NCBI GenBank assembly: GCA_934281605.1 | Contig: CAKQXD010000004.1 | Span: 140,736-204,735 of the forward strand | DNA from: an uncultured Clostridia bacterium | GTDB taxonomy: Bacteria; Bacillota; Clostridia; Peptostreptococcales; Anaerovoracaceae | Length of the DNA: 64,000 nt | Direction: 5' to 3' | Shown: positions 43,129-52,279 of the stretch, one piece after another | Layout of the letters: every line of letters starts with the position of its first letter | Position numbering within the stretch: the stretch's first letter is position 1 | Made by a program: the position numbers and the translations under genes | The notes under the pieces: model-generated | What the model saw: the letters and a program-made list of their open reading frames with translations, nothing else | Told to the model about the DNA's origin: nothing | The model's database searches: none

Positions 43129-43960
43129 TCAATTCTCATTAAACAGCGGAGATAAAGTATCCGCCTGTTCCTGCAGGACTTTCAGCACATATTTATCAAA
43201 GTGTCTGGCATCCTGCGTTTCCGATCCGAACTCGTAGGTTTCCTGCCCGTAGTCCATCACATCGAATCCCGGGATGGCCTTGCAGGCGCTCTTGGTTCGA
43301 TAAGACACTGCATCTGCCAGAGAGAAGCTTACGCTGCCTTTACTGTAAGACGCCCAGCTGCTGATATCCGTTCCCGTTGCTTCACTGGCGGTTCCCGCGG
43401 TCTGCGACTGAGCTTCCGCCTTTGTGACCTTGGCTGCGCCATCCACATACTGTCCGTACATTTCATCGATGTACAGAGACAGGGACTCTCCGAAAATCTC
43501 TGACGGCACATGACCGCCGTCCCACTGCCACTCTACCTTAGCATCTGTCCCACTGTTCATCCAGGCGATCTGCATATTCATAGAAGAAAACAAGGACATA
43601 TCCCCTTCCGATGCACCCATAACGATACGTGTCCATACAGGAGCCTCCGTCCCCATCGGTATCGACGCCTTTGATATACGCGCCGGGAACATTGACGGAA
43701 ACTCCCTGATAATCCGCCAGTTCCGGATTTGCGACCGCGCTGGTCACCGACATGGTCCAGGAATCCGACTGACTATCATAGCTCCAGGTCACTTCCTGAT
43801 TCTTGGCTAAATTCAACGTGTTTTCAATTTCCTGCCGCTCCTCATCCGTCGTCGCAGGCAGACTGGTCTGTCTGGCGCCGCACGAAGCAAGCCCCAAACT
43901 AAATGCCGCCACAACCATCGCTGCAGCGGCAATCAGAATTACCTTATATCGTTTCTTCAT
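43129..43960 (-). pseudogene. Decayed secreted esterase (subtype B tannase-like) gene
   Basis: The 5' part (43960 to about 43650) codes a lipoprotein signal (LGLASC) and a short N-terminal region ending VDTDGDG. One base is missing near 43645-43655 (GGGGACGG run), and the next frame continues with the C-terminal part of the same family (EAPVWTRIVMGASEGDMS; EWQWDGGHVPSE; DTLSPLFN) to 43129. From memory of the family, the large alpha/beta-hydrolase middle (roughly 300 residues) is absent, so both a deletion and a frameshift are inferred. Confidence 0.65.
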
Positions 43961-44030
43961 CGCTGCTTCCTCCTTTTATGATCTTTATGAAAAGATACCA
44001 GAGAAAGCTTAAACAAACATGAAATATTCT

Positions 44031-45575
44031 TTATTTTTCGATCGGCTCCGTCTTCAGCACGAACTGGACGGAATTGATTTCCGTGTTCTTGGACGATACG
44101 AAGGACTTCACCTTCACATCTTTACCCGTCACGGACGATACCATCTCATCCACCACGTCGCTGATCTGGGTGTCCAGACCGGCAGTCTTCTGACGGAACT
44201 GGGATGTTCCCGATTTCAGCTGAGCCGCACCGGTTGCTAGCTTGCCAGCCGCCTGATCCAGCTGCTTGGCTCCGCTCTGCAAAGAGCTTACACCCGACTG
44301 GAGCGTACCCAGATTCTTCTGCAAAGAAGCTGCTCCGGAAGCTGCACTGTTCACGCCTGCTGTATAGCTCTTCAATCCGCTGTAGAACTTCCCGTACTGA
44401 TCCAGGGAAGCCTTTACCTGCTGGACCTGAGAAGCAGCCTCACTCTGACCCGCAGCGGAAAGCTGCGCCGAAAGCGCCGTCAGAGTCTTTGCATAAGTGG
44501 ACGGAGAGAGAGAAATGCTCGGCATTCCCGCCGCCGTCAGCATGGAGTTTATCTGGGACGCCGCGCTCTGACAGAGCTTCTCGTAAGTCGCCTCAGCACC
44601 CGCGTTCAGGTCGCTGCCCTTGCTGGAAAGATCGGACAGTCCGCCAGACAGATCCGCCGCGCCGGAGGAAAGCTGGCTGCTTCCCGACACCAGGTCGCCC
44701 GTCTTGTCGGTCAGCATTCCCGTCGCATCGTGGAGGGCACTTGCGCCATCGCTGAGAGAGCCTGCACCGTCGTCAGCGCTGGCCACCGCATCGGTGATCT
44801 GCGAGATCTTTCCATCAAACGAAGACGTATCCACATCCAGATCCATATCCATGCGAACGCCGTTGATCTGGATGGCGTCCATCTCAAAATCCGTTACATC
44901 CGCCGTCAGCTCCAGGTCCGCGCCTTTGCCCGGCAGGATGGTGTATGTGAACTGCTTCTGACCGCCGACATTGGCCTCCGTCGCGCCGTCCGCCTTGAAA
45001 TTCAGGCACTTTGCAGCGTCGAAGCTATAGGTCGCCTGGAGGGCGAACCCGTCATAAAAGCTGGCGTCGCAGTCAGCGTTTTTCTTGATCTCTGTATGGA
45101 TACGCAGGGTGCCGCTTTTGCCCGCAAGCTTGTCAGCGTCCACCCGCGCTCCATTGATATAATAGGTGATAGACACATCCCACGGCAGCTCCGAAGTCTT
45201 CATGCTGCCTTCATAATATAACCGACCCTTGTCCACCGTCACGGTGACTTTGCCATTCTTTTTCTTGATCTTGTCGGTGGTGGTCATGTTGCGGACGCTG
45301 CTGTAGCTGCCGTAATCCACGACCTTGGTCTTCTCAGAGAGGTCGAAGATGTTGACCGCGTTGACCTCCTCTACGCTGCCATCCAGCGCCAGGTTGCCGT
45401 AGATGACCTCCTCCTTCGGCGTGTTGGATTCCGATACGCTCTTTGCGGCTTTCGTCTCGGCTGCAAAGGTTTCTGCCGGGGCTGCAAAGGCCACTCCCAG
45501 GCTTCCCGCTGCCAGCATCAGTGCTGCTGCGGCCGCCACGCTTTTCTTACCTGCTTTATATGAAATCTTTTTCAT
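44031..45575 (-). CDS. Secreted heptad-rich protein, partner of the MMPL exporter (YhgE/Pip-like)
   Basis: 514 residues. Signal peptide (about 1-32), a beta-rich domain (55-260), then Ser/Gly/Ala/Leu heptad repeats (SGAADLSGGLSDL, ASLQKNLGTLQSG) as in YhgE/Pip-type proteins. The ATG overlaps the stop of the MMPL gene (ATGA). It probably extends from the membrane and works with the exporter. Five CTTTGCAG words lie in this gene. Confidence 0.75.
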   Translation of the reverse strand: MKKISYKAGKKSVAAAAALMLAAGSLGVAFAAPAETFAAETKAAKSVSESNTPKEEVIYGNLALDGSVEEVNAVNIFDLSEKTKVVDYGSYSSVRNMTTTDKIKKKNGKVTVTVDKGRLYYEGSMKTSELPWDVSITYYINGARVDADKLAGKSGTLRIHTEIKKNADCDASFYDGFALQATYSFDAAKCLNFKADGATEANVGGQKQFTYTILPGKGADLELTADVTDFEMDAIQINGVRMDMDLDVDTSSFDGKISQITDAVASADDGAGSLSDGASALHDATGMLTDKTGDLVSGSSQLSSGAADLSGGLSDLSSKGSDLNAGAEATYEKLCQSAASQINSMLTAAGMPSISLSPSTYAKTLTALSAQLSAAGQSEAASQVQQVKASLDQYGKFYSGLKSYTAGVNSAASGAASLQKNLGTLQSGVSSLQSGAKQLDQAAGKLATGAAQLKSGTSQFRQKTAGLDTQISDVVDEMVSSVTGKDVKVKSFVSSKNTEINSVQFVLKTEPIEK

Positions 45576-47650
45576 GATTCGATCTCCTCTCTTCTTCTCA
45601 AAAATTTCCGTCCTTCTTTTTTCGGGCTCGTCACGAACCGGTCAAACAGGTACAGCATGTCCGGCAGTACGAATACGACGATCGCCAGAGAAATCAGTGC
45701 GCCTCGCCCGATGAAAACGCCCAGCTGCGCCAGCAGACCGTTGGTCGAGATATAACCCAGCAGATAGCCTACGACAGCCAGTGCACTGCCCGAGGTGAGG
45801 ATGGACGGCAGCACCTGTGCGATAGTCTGTACCACGGCATCCTTCTTTTCCAGACTGCCCCGGTTTTCCTTGTACCGATCGGTCATGAGGATGGCGTAGT
45901 CTACCGTGGCTCCCAGCTGGATGGAACTGATGATCAGGTAGGCGATGTAGAATACGGTCGATCCGCCCAGAGCCGGCACCGACAGGTTGATCCAGATAGC
46001 GGTCTCGATACTGAGGACCAGGATCACCGGTAGCAAAGCCTTGCGCATCATCAGCAGCAGGATCAGGAACACCGCTCCGATGGCGATGAAGTTGACCCGC
46101 TTCATATCCCCCGTGACCGTATCCTTCAGATCGCAGGTGCTGACCCCCTCGCCTGCCAGCAGGTATTTATCCGGGTAGTATTCCTGCGCCGTCTGACGGG
46201 TCTCCTTGACCAGATCAAAGGTTTTCGTTCCTTCGTAGGCCGCATCTACCGTCAGAACCATTCGGCTGTATTTATCAGATTCCAGCTTGGAAAGCGTCCC
46301 GGGATCCAGATATTCCGGCGGCACCTGGGCGCCTGCGTTATCTACATAAGAGAGTATGCTTTCTATCTGCGGCATCTTCTGCAGCTTCTGGGAAAGCTCC
46401 GTTTCTTTCGCCGTGTTTCCCTTCGGGAGCATCAATACGTAAGAGTCCTTCTGGCCGAAGCTGTCCTCGATCTCCTGCGTTTCTTCTCCATATTGTGTCC
46501 CCGCACCGAAGATGTGAGACGACCCGAAATGGAAGTCGTTCTGATTGGAGAAGTGGAACACCGGACCGATGATCAGCACGAAGATGCAGACCGCCGGGAT
46601 GGTGATCCTTTGCACAAATCTGCCGAAGCCCTTGAAAGACGGCAGCAGCGACCGGTGAGTCGTCTTGTCGATCAGCTTGTAGGTCATGAGTACCAGTCCC
46701 GGTGTGAATACGAACACCGTGATCAGGCTGATGGCGATGCCCTTGGTCAGCACCAGTCCGATGTCCACGCCCAGGGTGAACTCCATGGTGACCAGTGCCA
46801 GGAAGCCGATGACCGTCGTCAGGCCGCTGGATGCGATGGAGCTTGTCGATCTGCAAAGAGCCTCCACCATGGCTTTCTCCGAATCTTCAAATTCCCTGCG
46901 ACATTCGGTAAACCGGTGGATCAGAAAGACCGAATAGTCCAGCGATACCGCCAGCTGCAAAATGCTCCCCGCCGCGTTGCTGACAAATGAAATCTCGCCA
47001 AAAATCAAATTGGTCCCCGCGTTGATGATGACCGCCACCCCGATGCCGATGAGGATCAGGAACGGTTCCGCCCAGCTCATGGTTGTCAGCAGCAGTACCA
47101 GCAGTACGAATGCCACCGCGATCCCGCTGATCTTGCTGATCTCGTGGATCGTGTTCTTCGTAGCGTATGCCGCCGATACGGCGCTGCCCGTCATATCGTT
47201 GTCATCTCCGATGATGTCCCGAATTTCGCTGACCGCGTCCAGTCGCTTCTCCTCTTCGATGGCCACGCTCATCAGCGCCTTGTTATCTTTATAGTAGGTT
47301 TCCACCGTGCTCTGGTCCAGACTGGCAAGCGGCTCCTCCAGATCTGCCGCATCGTCCAGCCACGTTACCGACGTCACGCCGTCTACTTTTTCGATCTTTT
47401 CTTTATACTGCAAAGCCTCCGGCACGGATACATCCTTGATCATGATCCGGGCATTGGGAACGCCCTGATCGAACTCCCCTTTCATGGTATCCAGCGCCAC
47501 CGACGACGGCTTATCCTGGGGCAGGTAGTCGGTCATGTCGTAGTTGACGCTGACCATGCCCTTGAGAAAAAAGCAGACCACCGCCGCTGCCAGAAACAGC
47601 ACCAGGATCAGTTTGCGATGTCGCGTTACCTTCGTGTAAAATGTTCGCAT
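45572..47650 (-). CDS. MMPL/RND-superfamily membrane exporter
   Basis: 692 residues with two six-helix halves, each after a large external loop. The charge-relay region LAVSLDYSVFLIHRF and its second copy LGATVDYAILMTDRY are typical of MMPL proteins, which export lipids or peptides by proton force. I start at ATG 47650, GGGAG seven bases upstream; an ATG two codons earlier is too close to that site. Divergent from a TetR gene that probably represses it. Confidence 0.85.
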   Translation of the reverse strand: MRTFYTKVTRHRKLILVLFLAAAVVCFFLKGMVSVNYDMTDYLPQDKPSSVALDTMKGEFDQGVPNARIMIKDVSVPEALQYKEKIEKVDGVTSVTWLDDAADLEEPLASLDQSTVETYYKDNKALMSVAIEEEKRLDAVSEIRDIIGDDNDMTGSAVSAAYATKNTIHEISKISGIAVAFVLLVLLLTTMSWAEPFLILIGIGVAVIINAGTNLIFGEISFVSNAAGSILQLAVSLDYSVFLIHRFTECRREFEDSEKAMVEALCRSTSSIASSGLTTVIGFLALVTMEFTLGVDIGLVLTKGIAISLITVFVFTPGLVLMTYKLIDKTTHRSLLPSFKGFGRFVQRITIPAVCIFVLIIGPVFHFSNQNDFHFGSSHIFGAGTQYGEETQEIEDSFGQKDSYVLMLPKGNTAKETELSQKLQKMPQIESILSYVDNAGAQVPPEYLDPGTLSKLESDKYSRMVLTVDAAYEGTKTFDLVKETRQTAQEYYPDKYLLAGEGVSTCDLKDTVTGDMKRVNFIAIGAVFLILLLMMRKALLPVILVLSIETAIWINLSVPALGGSTVFYIAYLIISSIQLGATVDYAILMTDRYKENRGSLEKKDAVVQTIAQVLPSILTSGSALAVVGYLLGYISTNGLLAQLGVFIGRGALISLAIVVFVLPDMLYLFDRFVTSPKKEGRKFLRRREEIES

Positions 47651-47702
47651 TGTCATACTCCCTTTCTCTTCATCCTTACACTGACATTATTCTAAAAACC
47701 AC

Positions 47703-47809
47703 ACACGTGTCCGTAAAAGGGCAATTCGGCTCATTCGAGTAAAAACCGGACATTTGTGGCGATTTGTGGTGCAAAGAAGCCTTGCGGCAAAACCGGACAC
47801 GTGTATAAT
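47703..47809. promoter_or_regulatory. Shared TetR operator sites and tetR promoter
   Basis: Three copies of CCGGACA-(T/C)-(T/G)-TGT-like sites: 47703-47713 (reverse), 47746-47757 and 47793-47804. The third lies between TTGCGG (47782-47787) and TATAAT (47804-47809), 16-bp spacer, on the plus strand. The first contains the palindrome ACACGTGT. Likely autorepression plus repression of the exporter. Confidence 0.6.
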
Positions 47810-47866
47810 AAGGTTAAAGTCCGGCAGAAACTTTGCAGAAAGCCGGAGAAAAACGGGAGAAGAACC

Positions 47867-48463
47867 ATGAAATACGAAGTAACTACTTATAATACGAAGA
47901 AAATGTTTGCCGATGCGCTGAAGCACGCCATGAGCCAGAAGCCGTTTTCCAAGATCACCGTCAGCGAGATCGTGGCCGCCTGCGGCGTCAACCGCAAGAC
48001 GTTCTACTATCATTTTGAGGATATTTACGCCCTGCTGCTGTGGATTTTCAAGGAGGAGGCCATCGACGTGGTCAAGAAATTCGACCTGCCTACCCAGCCC
48101 CGGGAGGCCCTGTTTTTCGTCATGGACTACGTGGAAGAAAACAGCTATCTCATCAACTGCGCCTACGATTCCCTGGGGCGGGACCAGCTGCGAAGCTTCC
48201 TTTATGACGATTTCAGTTCCATAACGAAAGAGCTGCTGGAGCGGGTGGAAGCGCTGTCGGGAAACAAACTGGAATCGTCCTATAAAGAATACCTGACAAA
48301 ATTCTACGCGGAGGGTCTGGCCGGTATGCTCATCGACTGGATCAAGCACCGCAGCGACCTGGACCGGGAGCAGACAGCAGACTACATCATCCGCACCGTC
48401 CGCGGCGGCCTCTCCGGGATCTTCGGGTGCAAGCTGGGGGAAAAGGATGTGGAGAAAGGATGA
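47867..48463 (+). CDS. TetR-family regulator
   Basis: 198 residues from ATG 47867 (GGGAG upstream). HTH: ITVSEIVAACGVNRKTFYYHFEDIYALL. The C-terminal ligand domain (DSLGRDQLRSFLYDD) resembles dihydroxyacetone-kinase-regulator type TetR proteins. Divergent from the MMPL operon with repeated operator sites between them. Confidence 0.87.
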   Translation: MKYEVTTYNTKKMFADALKHAMSQKPFSKITVSEIVAACGVNRKTFYYHFEDIYALLLWIFKEEAIDVVKKFDLPTQPREALFFVMDYVEENSYLINCAYDSLGRDQLRSFLYDDFSSITKELLERVEALSGNKLESSYKEYLTKFYAEGLAGMLIDWIKHRSDLDREQTADYIIRTVRGGLSGIFGCKLGEKDVEKG

Positions 48464-48484
48464 GCGGGTTCGGAAGACGGGGAG

Positions 48485-48646
48485 ATGGGACGAACTGTAA
48501 TTTTATGGCAGCATAGAGGGCCCGCGGGACAGCTCAGAGGGCAAAATCTTGAAGAAAAGCACATTTTGAGCGTATGTAACCTTGAAGAAAAGCACAAAAT
48601 AGGCGTATACGACATTGAAGAAAAGCACATTTTGTGCTATAACTAA
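48485..48646 (+). CDS. Possible 53-residue leader ORF built of 11-residue repeats
   Basis: ATG 48485 to TAA 48646. The second half is three 11-residue repeats of form (L/I)EEKHxxxVyx, coded by 33-bp DNA repeats whose period keeps frame. It ends 20 bp before the ATPase start. No strong ribosome site was found, so it may be only a repeat array. Confidence 0.3.
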   Translation: MGRTVILWQHRGPAGQLRGQNLEEKHILSVCNLEEKHKIGVYDIEEKHILCYN

Positions 48647-48647
48647 T
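48549..48647 (+). repeat. Three 33-bp direct repeats upstream of the ATPase gene
   Basis: Units start at 48549, 48582 and 48615. Each begins TTGAAGAAAAGCACA, identical in all three; the following 18 bp are similar (GCGTAT core in the first two). No spacers, so not CRISPR. Iteron- or operator-like. Confidence 0.8.
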
Positions 48648-48666
48648 CTATACGGAGGATGTGACG

Positions 48667-49995
48667 ATGTATTTTAAAAGAAAAGCATACGAAAAACTGA
48701 TCGAATGGAAAAAACAGTATTCCCATAAATACGCCGTTCTGCTGGAAGGAGCTCGCCGGGTTGGCAAATCCACCATTGCAGAGAACTTTGCAAAAAATGA
48801 ATACAAGTCCTATATTTTAATAGATTTCTCAAAAACAACGGACAATATACGGGAATGCTTCGACGACATAGCGAACCTGAACATGTTCTTCCTGAGACTG
48901 CAGGCCGAGACCGGCGTGACATTGCATGAACAGGAATCTCTGATCATTTTCGACGAAGTACAGCTTTTCCCGAAAGCCAGACAGGCAATCAAACACCTTG
49001 TAGCCGACGGAAGATACAGCTATCTGGAAACCGGCTCACTCATTTCTATCAGAAAAAACGTGAAGGATATTCTGATCCCATCAGAAGAAATGAAAATACA
49101 GGTGTATCCTATGGATTATGAAGAATTCTGCGCTGCTACAGGCGGCAACTACCAGCTCTTGCAGCAAATCTATGATGCGGGCTCACCCATTGGTCAGGCA
49201 ACGAACCGAAAACTGATGCGCGATCTGAGGATTTACATGGCTGTCGGCGGCATGCCGCAGGCAGTAGAGGCTTATGTCGATGGGCGAAACTTTTCAGAAA
49301 TCGATATGATAAAACGGCAGATCATTTCCCTTTATGAAGAGGATTTTAAAAAGATCGATCCTTCCGGGAGGATTTCTGCGCTATACCATTCTATCCCCGC
49401 CCAGCTTGCTAAGGATTCCAGAAAATACCGGATCACAACGGCACTGGGGCGAAAAAACAACACCAAGGCGGATGAATTATTGTATGAGTTGATCGATTCC
49501 AAAACGATTCTGCCATGTTATAATTCTACGGATCCCCGTGTCAGCTTATCGGATACCAAGGATTTTGACAGTTATAAATTATATCTTTCCGACACCGGTC
49601 TGTTCGTTACCTTGATGTTTATCGACCGGCCAGTGACCGAAAACGATGTATACGCCAAACTGCTTTCCGACAAGCTGCCGGCAAACCTGGGATTCCTCTA
49701 CGAAAATCTTGTCGCGCAGATGATCGCAGCATCCGGACGGGAACTGTATTATCATACCTGGGAAAAAGCGGGAAGCACCCATTATTATGAAGTCGACTTC
49801 CTGATTTCCGAGGGCAGCAAAATAAACGCCTTTGAAGTGAAATCTTCCGGCGCAGGGAAACACGAATCCATCAAGCTATTTTACAAGAAGTTTTCCAAAA
49901 ACGTTCACAACATCTATCTGCTGTCACAGAAAGATGTCGGCAAGGAAGAAAACCTGATGCTGAAACCGTTTTATCTGATGCCTTTTTTGATATAG
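48667..49995 (+). CDS. AAA ATPase with DUF4143 domain
   Basis: 442 residues from ATG 48667 (GGAGG eight bases upstream). Walker A GARRVGKST, Walker B LIIFDEVQ, sensor-type TGSLISI, and a C-terminal DUF4143 region ending in a PD-(D/E)XK-like strand (YEVDFLISEGSKINAFEVKSS), suggesting a nuclease-fold module. These proteins are common, sporadic and poorly understood. No CTTTGCAG word occurs in it; more AT-rich than neighbours, so possibly acquired. Confidence 0.8.
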   Translation: MYFKRKAYEKLIEWKKQYSHKYAVLLEGARRVGKSTIAENFAKNEYKSYILIDFSKTTDNIRECFDDIANLNMFFLRLQAETGVTLHEQESLIIFDEVQLFPKARQAIKHLVADGRYSYLETGSLISIRKNVKDILIPSEEMKIQVYPMDYEEFCAATGGNYQLLQQIYDAGSPIGQATNRKLMRDLRIYMAVGGMPQAVEAYVDGRNFSEIDMIKRQIISLYEEDFKKIDPSGRISALYHSIPAQLAKDSRKYRITTALGRKNNTKADELLYELIDSKTILPCYNSTDPRVSLSDTKDFDSYKLYLSDTGLFVTLMFIDRPVTENDVYAKLLSDKLPANLGFLYENLVAQMIAASGRELYYHTWEKAGSTHYYEVDFLISEGSKINAFEVKSSGAGKHESIKLFYKKFSKNVHNIYLLSQKDVGKEENLMLKPFYLMPFLI

Positions 49996-50056
49996 TAATC
50001 AACACTATGGCACAGCACCCAGTTTGCCCTATCAAACTTTTTTTTGGAAAAAACTC

Positions 50057-50085
50057 TTTACACAGCCCCTCGCAAGTGCTACAAT
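50057..50085 (+). promoter_or_regulatory. Promoter of the aromatic operon
   Basis: TTTACA (50057-50062), 17-bp spacer, TACAAT (50080-50085), 32 bp before the leader-peptide start. Confidence 0.75.
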
Positions 50086-50117
50086 TTTGTCAAATGATTT
50101 AGAAAGGGACAACAGAA

Positions 50118-50204
50118 ATGTTAAACAGAACTTTTGCAGCTGTATATTTTTACTTTTACTTTACTTTCTTTAGAGGTAAGGTGAATTTCGCTGCAATGAG
50201 TTAA
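50118..50204 (+). CDS. Phe/Tyr-rich leader peptide of the aromatic operon
   Basis: 28 residues, ATG 50118 to TAA 50202-50204, with AAAGGGAC upstream. Residues 10-18 are YFYFYFTFF: eight of nine are Phe or Tyr. A terminator follows at 50239. Ribosome stalling here when charged tRNA-Phe or tRNA-Tyr is scarce would leave 50181-50189 free to pair with 50250-50258 and break the terminator. This is the classic attenuation layout; it is read from sequence only. Confidence 0.85.
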   Translation: MLNRTFAAVYFYFYFTFFRGKVNFAAMS

Positions 50205-50238
50205 ACATCCCACACTGATCAATAGAGCGATGGAAGTT

Positions 50239-50273
50239 ACTCCGCAGGTGAAATTCACTTGCGGAGTTTTTTT
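50239..50273 (+). terminator. Attenuator terminator of the aromatic operon
   Basis: ACTCCGCAGGTGAA (50239-50252) pairs with TTCACTTGCGGAGT (50254-50267) with one wobble, followed by T7. It lies before aroF and overlaps an alternative 9-bp pairing with GTGAATTTC at 50181-50189. Confidence 0.88.
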
Positions 50274-50329
50274 ATACCGCCTAACAAACTACCACCCAGT
50301 CATTTATAAAAAAGAAAGAGGAACACACA

Positions 50330-51340
50330 ATGATTATCGTATTAAAAGACAACCCGGATCAGAAACAACTTGAGAATTTAGTCTCCTGGCTGAAAAGCAT
50401 GGGCCTGGACATCCACATGAGTAAAGGTCAGTCGGCCACCATCATGGGCCTGATCGGCGATACCGCCGCAGTTGACATCGACCTGATCAACGCGCTGGAC
50501 ATTGTTGAAACCGTAAAGCGTGTCCAGGAACCGTACAAGAACGTAAACCGCAAGTTCCACCCGGAAGACACCGTAGTAGAAGTCATCCCGGGCGTGAAGA
50601 TCGGCGGCGGCAACTTCCAGGTCATCGCAGGACCTTGCTCCGTAGAATCCGAAGAGCAGATCTGCCTGGTAGCAGAAGAAGTCAAGAAAGCCGGAGCCGG
50701 CATGCTCAGAGGCGGCGCATTCAAGCCTAGAACTTCCCCTTACGCTTTCCAGGGCATGAGAGGCGAAGGGATCGAACTGCTGCTGGAAGCCAAGGAAAAG
50801 ACAGGACTTCCGATCGTAACCGAAGTTATGGACATCTCCCAGCTGCCGCTGTTCGAAAATGTTGACGTGATCCAGGTAGGCGCACGTAACATGCAGAACT
50901 TCGAACTGCTGAAAGAAGTCGGCCGCCTGAGAAAGCCGATCCTGCTGAAAAGAGGTCTGGCAAACACTTTGAAAGAACTGCTGATGAGCGCCGAATACAT
51001 CATGGCCGGCGGAAACGAAAACGTAATCCTTTGCGAAAGAGGGATCCGTACATTCGAAACCGCTACGAGAAACACGCTGGATCTGGCGTCCATCCCGCTC
51101 CTGAGAACCATGACTCACCTGCCGATCGTCGTTGACCCAAGCCACGCAACAGGCATCGCAGGACTGGTTAAGCCGATGGCAATGGCAGCAACGGCAGCCG
51201 GCGCAGACGGCCTGATGATCGAAGTCCACAACAACCCGCCTGCCGCACTTTGCGACGGCGCACAGTCCCTGACACCGGCAGCATTTGCAGACGTAATGGA
51301 CGCTGTAAATCTCATCAGACCGGTAGCATACAAAGGCTAG
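50330..51340 (+). CDS. aroF: 3-deoxy-7-phosphoheptulonate synthase (DAHP synthase, type I-beta)
   Basis: Condenses PEP and erythrose-4-phosphate as the first shikimate step. 336 residues: an N-terminal ferredoxin-like regulatory domain (1-70) as in Thermotoga enzymes, then the TIM barrel with AGPCSVES, GGAFKPRTSPYAFQG, LKRG and DPSHATG metal/substrate motifs. The extra domain usually gives feedback control by Tyr or Phe. First gene after the attenuator. Confidence 0.95.
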   Translation: MIIVLKDNPDQKQLENLVSWLKSMGLDIHMSKGQSATIMGLIGDTAAVDIDLINALDIVETVKRVQEPYKNVNRKFHPEDTVVEVIPGVKIGGGNFQVIAGPCSVESEEQICLVAEEVKKAGAGMLRGGAFKPRTSPYAFQGMRGEGIELLLEAKEKTGLPIVTEVMDISQLPLFENVDVIQVGARNMQNFELLKEVGRLRKPILLKRGLANTLKELLMSAEYIMAGGNENVILCERGIRTFETATRNTLDLASIPLLRTMTHLPIVVDPSHATGIAGLVKPMAMAATAAGADGLMIEVHNNPPAALCDGAQSLTPAAFADVMDAVNLIRPVAYKG

Positions 51341-51350
51341 AGGTGGTATC

Positions 51351-52190
51351 ATGGAGATAGGAATTGTAGGGCTGGGACTCATCGGCGGGTCCTTGGCCAA
51401 GGCGATCAGTCAGAATACCGACAATACCGTTTACGGCTTTGATATTTCCGAGCCGGTCATGCACAAGGCCATGCTGGTGGACGCCATCGAGCAGCCGCTG
51501 ACCGACGAGCTCCTGCCTCAGTGCGACATCGTCATCGTCGCCCTGTACCCGCAGGACACCATCGACTACGTGACGAGCCACGCCGACCTCTTTAAGAAAG
51601 GCGGCATCGTCTGCGACTGCAGCGGCGTCAAGCGCATCGTCTGCGAGCAGCTGATCCCTCTCGCCGAAGAAAAAGGCTTCCTCTTTATAGGGGGCCATCC
51701 GATGGCAGGACGGGAACACTCCGGCTTTACTTATGCAAAGAAGTCGCTGTTCAACAACGCTTCGATGATCTTTACGCCTACCAGGGGGCCGATCGAGAGC
51801 ATGGAAAAGCTGAAAAACTTATTCACTTCCATCGGTTTCACCAACATCGAAATCGCAACACCGGAAGAACACGACCGCAAGATCGCCTTTACATCCCAGT
51901 TGGCGCACGTCGTATCTAACGCTTACATCAAGAGCCCGACGGCTCAGGAGCACATGGGCTTCTCAGCGGGCAGCTACAAAGACCTGACCCGCGTAGCCAA
52001 GCTCAACGAGGATATGTGGACCGAGCTGTTCCTGGAAAATCCGGACAACCTGGCGGACGAGATCGACACGCTGATCGAAAATCTGCAGAAATACAGCTTT
52101 GCGATCCGGGAAATGGACAGCGAAACACTGCGCCAGTTATTAAAAGAAGGTAGAGAAAAGAAAGCGATCATCGACGGCGAGATTTTTTAA
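51351..52190 (+). CDS. tyrA: Prephenate dehydrogenase
   Basis: Converts prephenate to 4-hydroxyphenylpyruvate for tyrosine. 279 residues, catalytic domains only: NAD loop GLGLIGGS and the GGHPMAGREHSG region with the catalytic His. No ACT or chorismate mutase domain. It is 10 bp after aroF (RBS GAGGTGG). Confidence 0.93.
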   Translation: MEIGIVGLGLIGGSLAKAISQNTDNTVYGFDISEPVMHKAMLVDAIEQPLTDELLPQCDIVIVALYPQDTIDYVTSHADLFKKGGIVCDCSGVKRIVCEQLIPLAEEKGFLFIGGHPMAGREHSGFTYAKKSLFNNASMIFTPTRGPIESMEKLKNLFTSIGFTNIEIATPEEHDRKIAFTSQLAHVVSNAYIKSPTAQEHMGFSAGSYKDLTRVAKLNEDMWTELFLENPDNLADEIDTLIENLQKYSFAIREMDSETLRQLLKEGREKKAIIDGEIF

Positions 52191-52279
52191 CCGCGAAACC
52201 GCGGGATACGGTCTGGCGCAAAACTGCGGCAGAGACCAGCCCCGCACGGCGCAGCCGTCTTTGCAGAAAAGGAGAGAGT

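Noticed and set aside
48549..48647. Three 33-bp repeats considered as a CRISPR array
   Set aside because: The units are contiguous with no spacers, the repeats diverge in their second half, and no cas gene is present.
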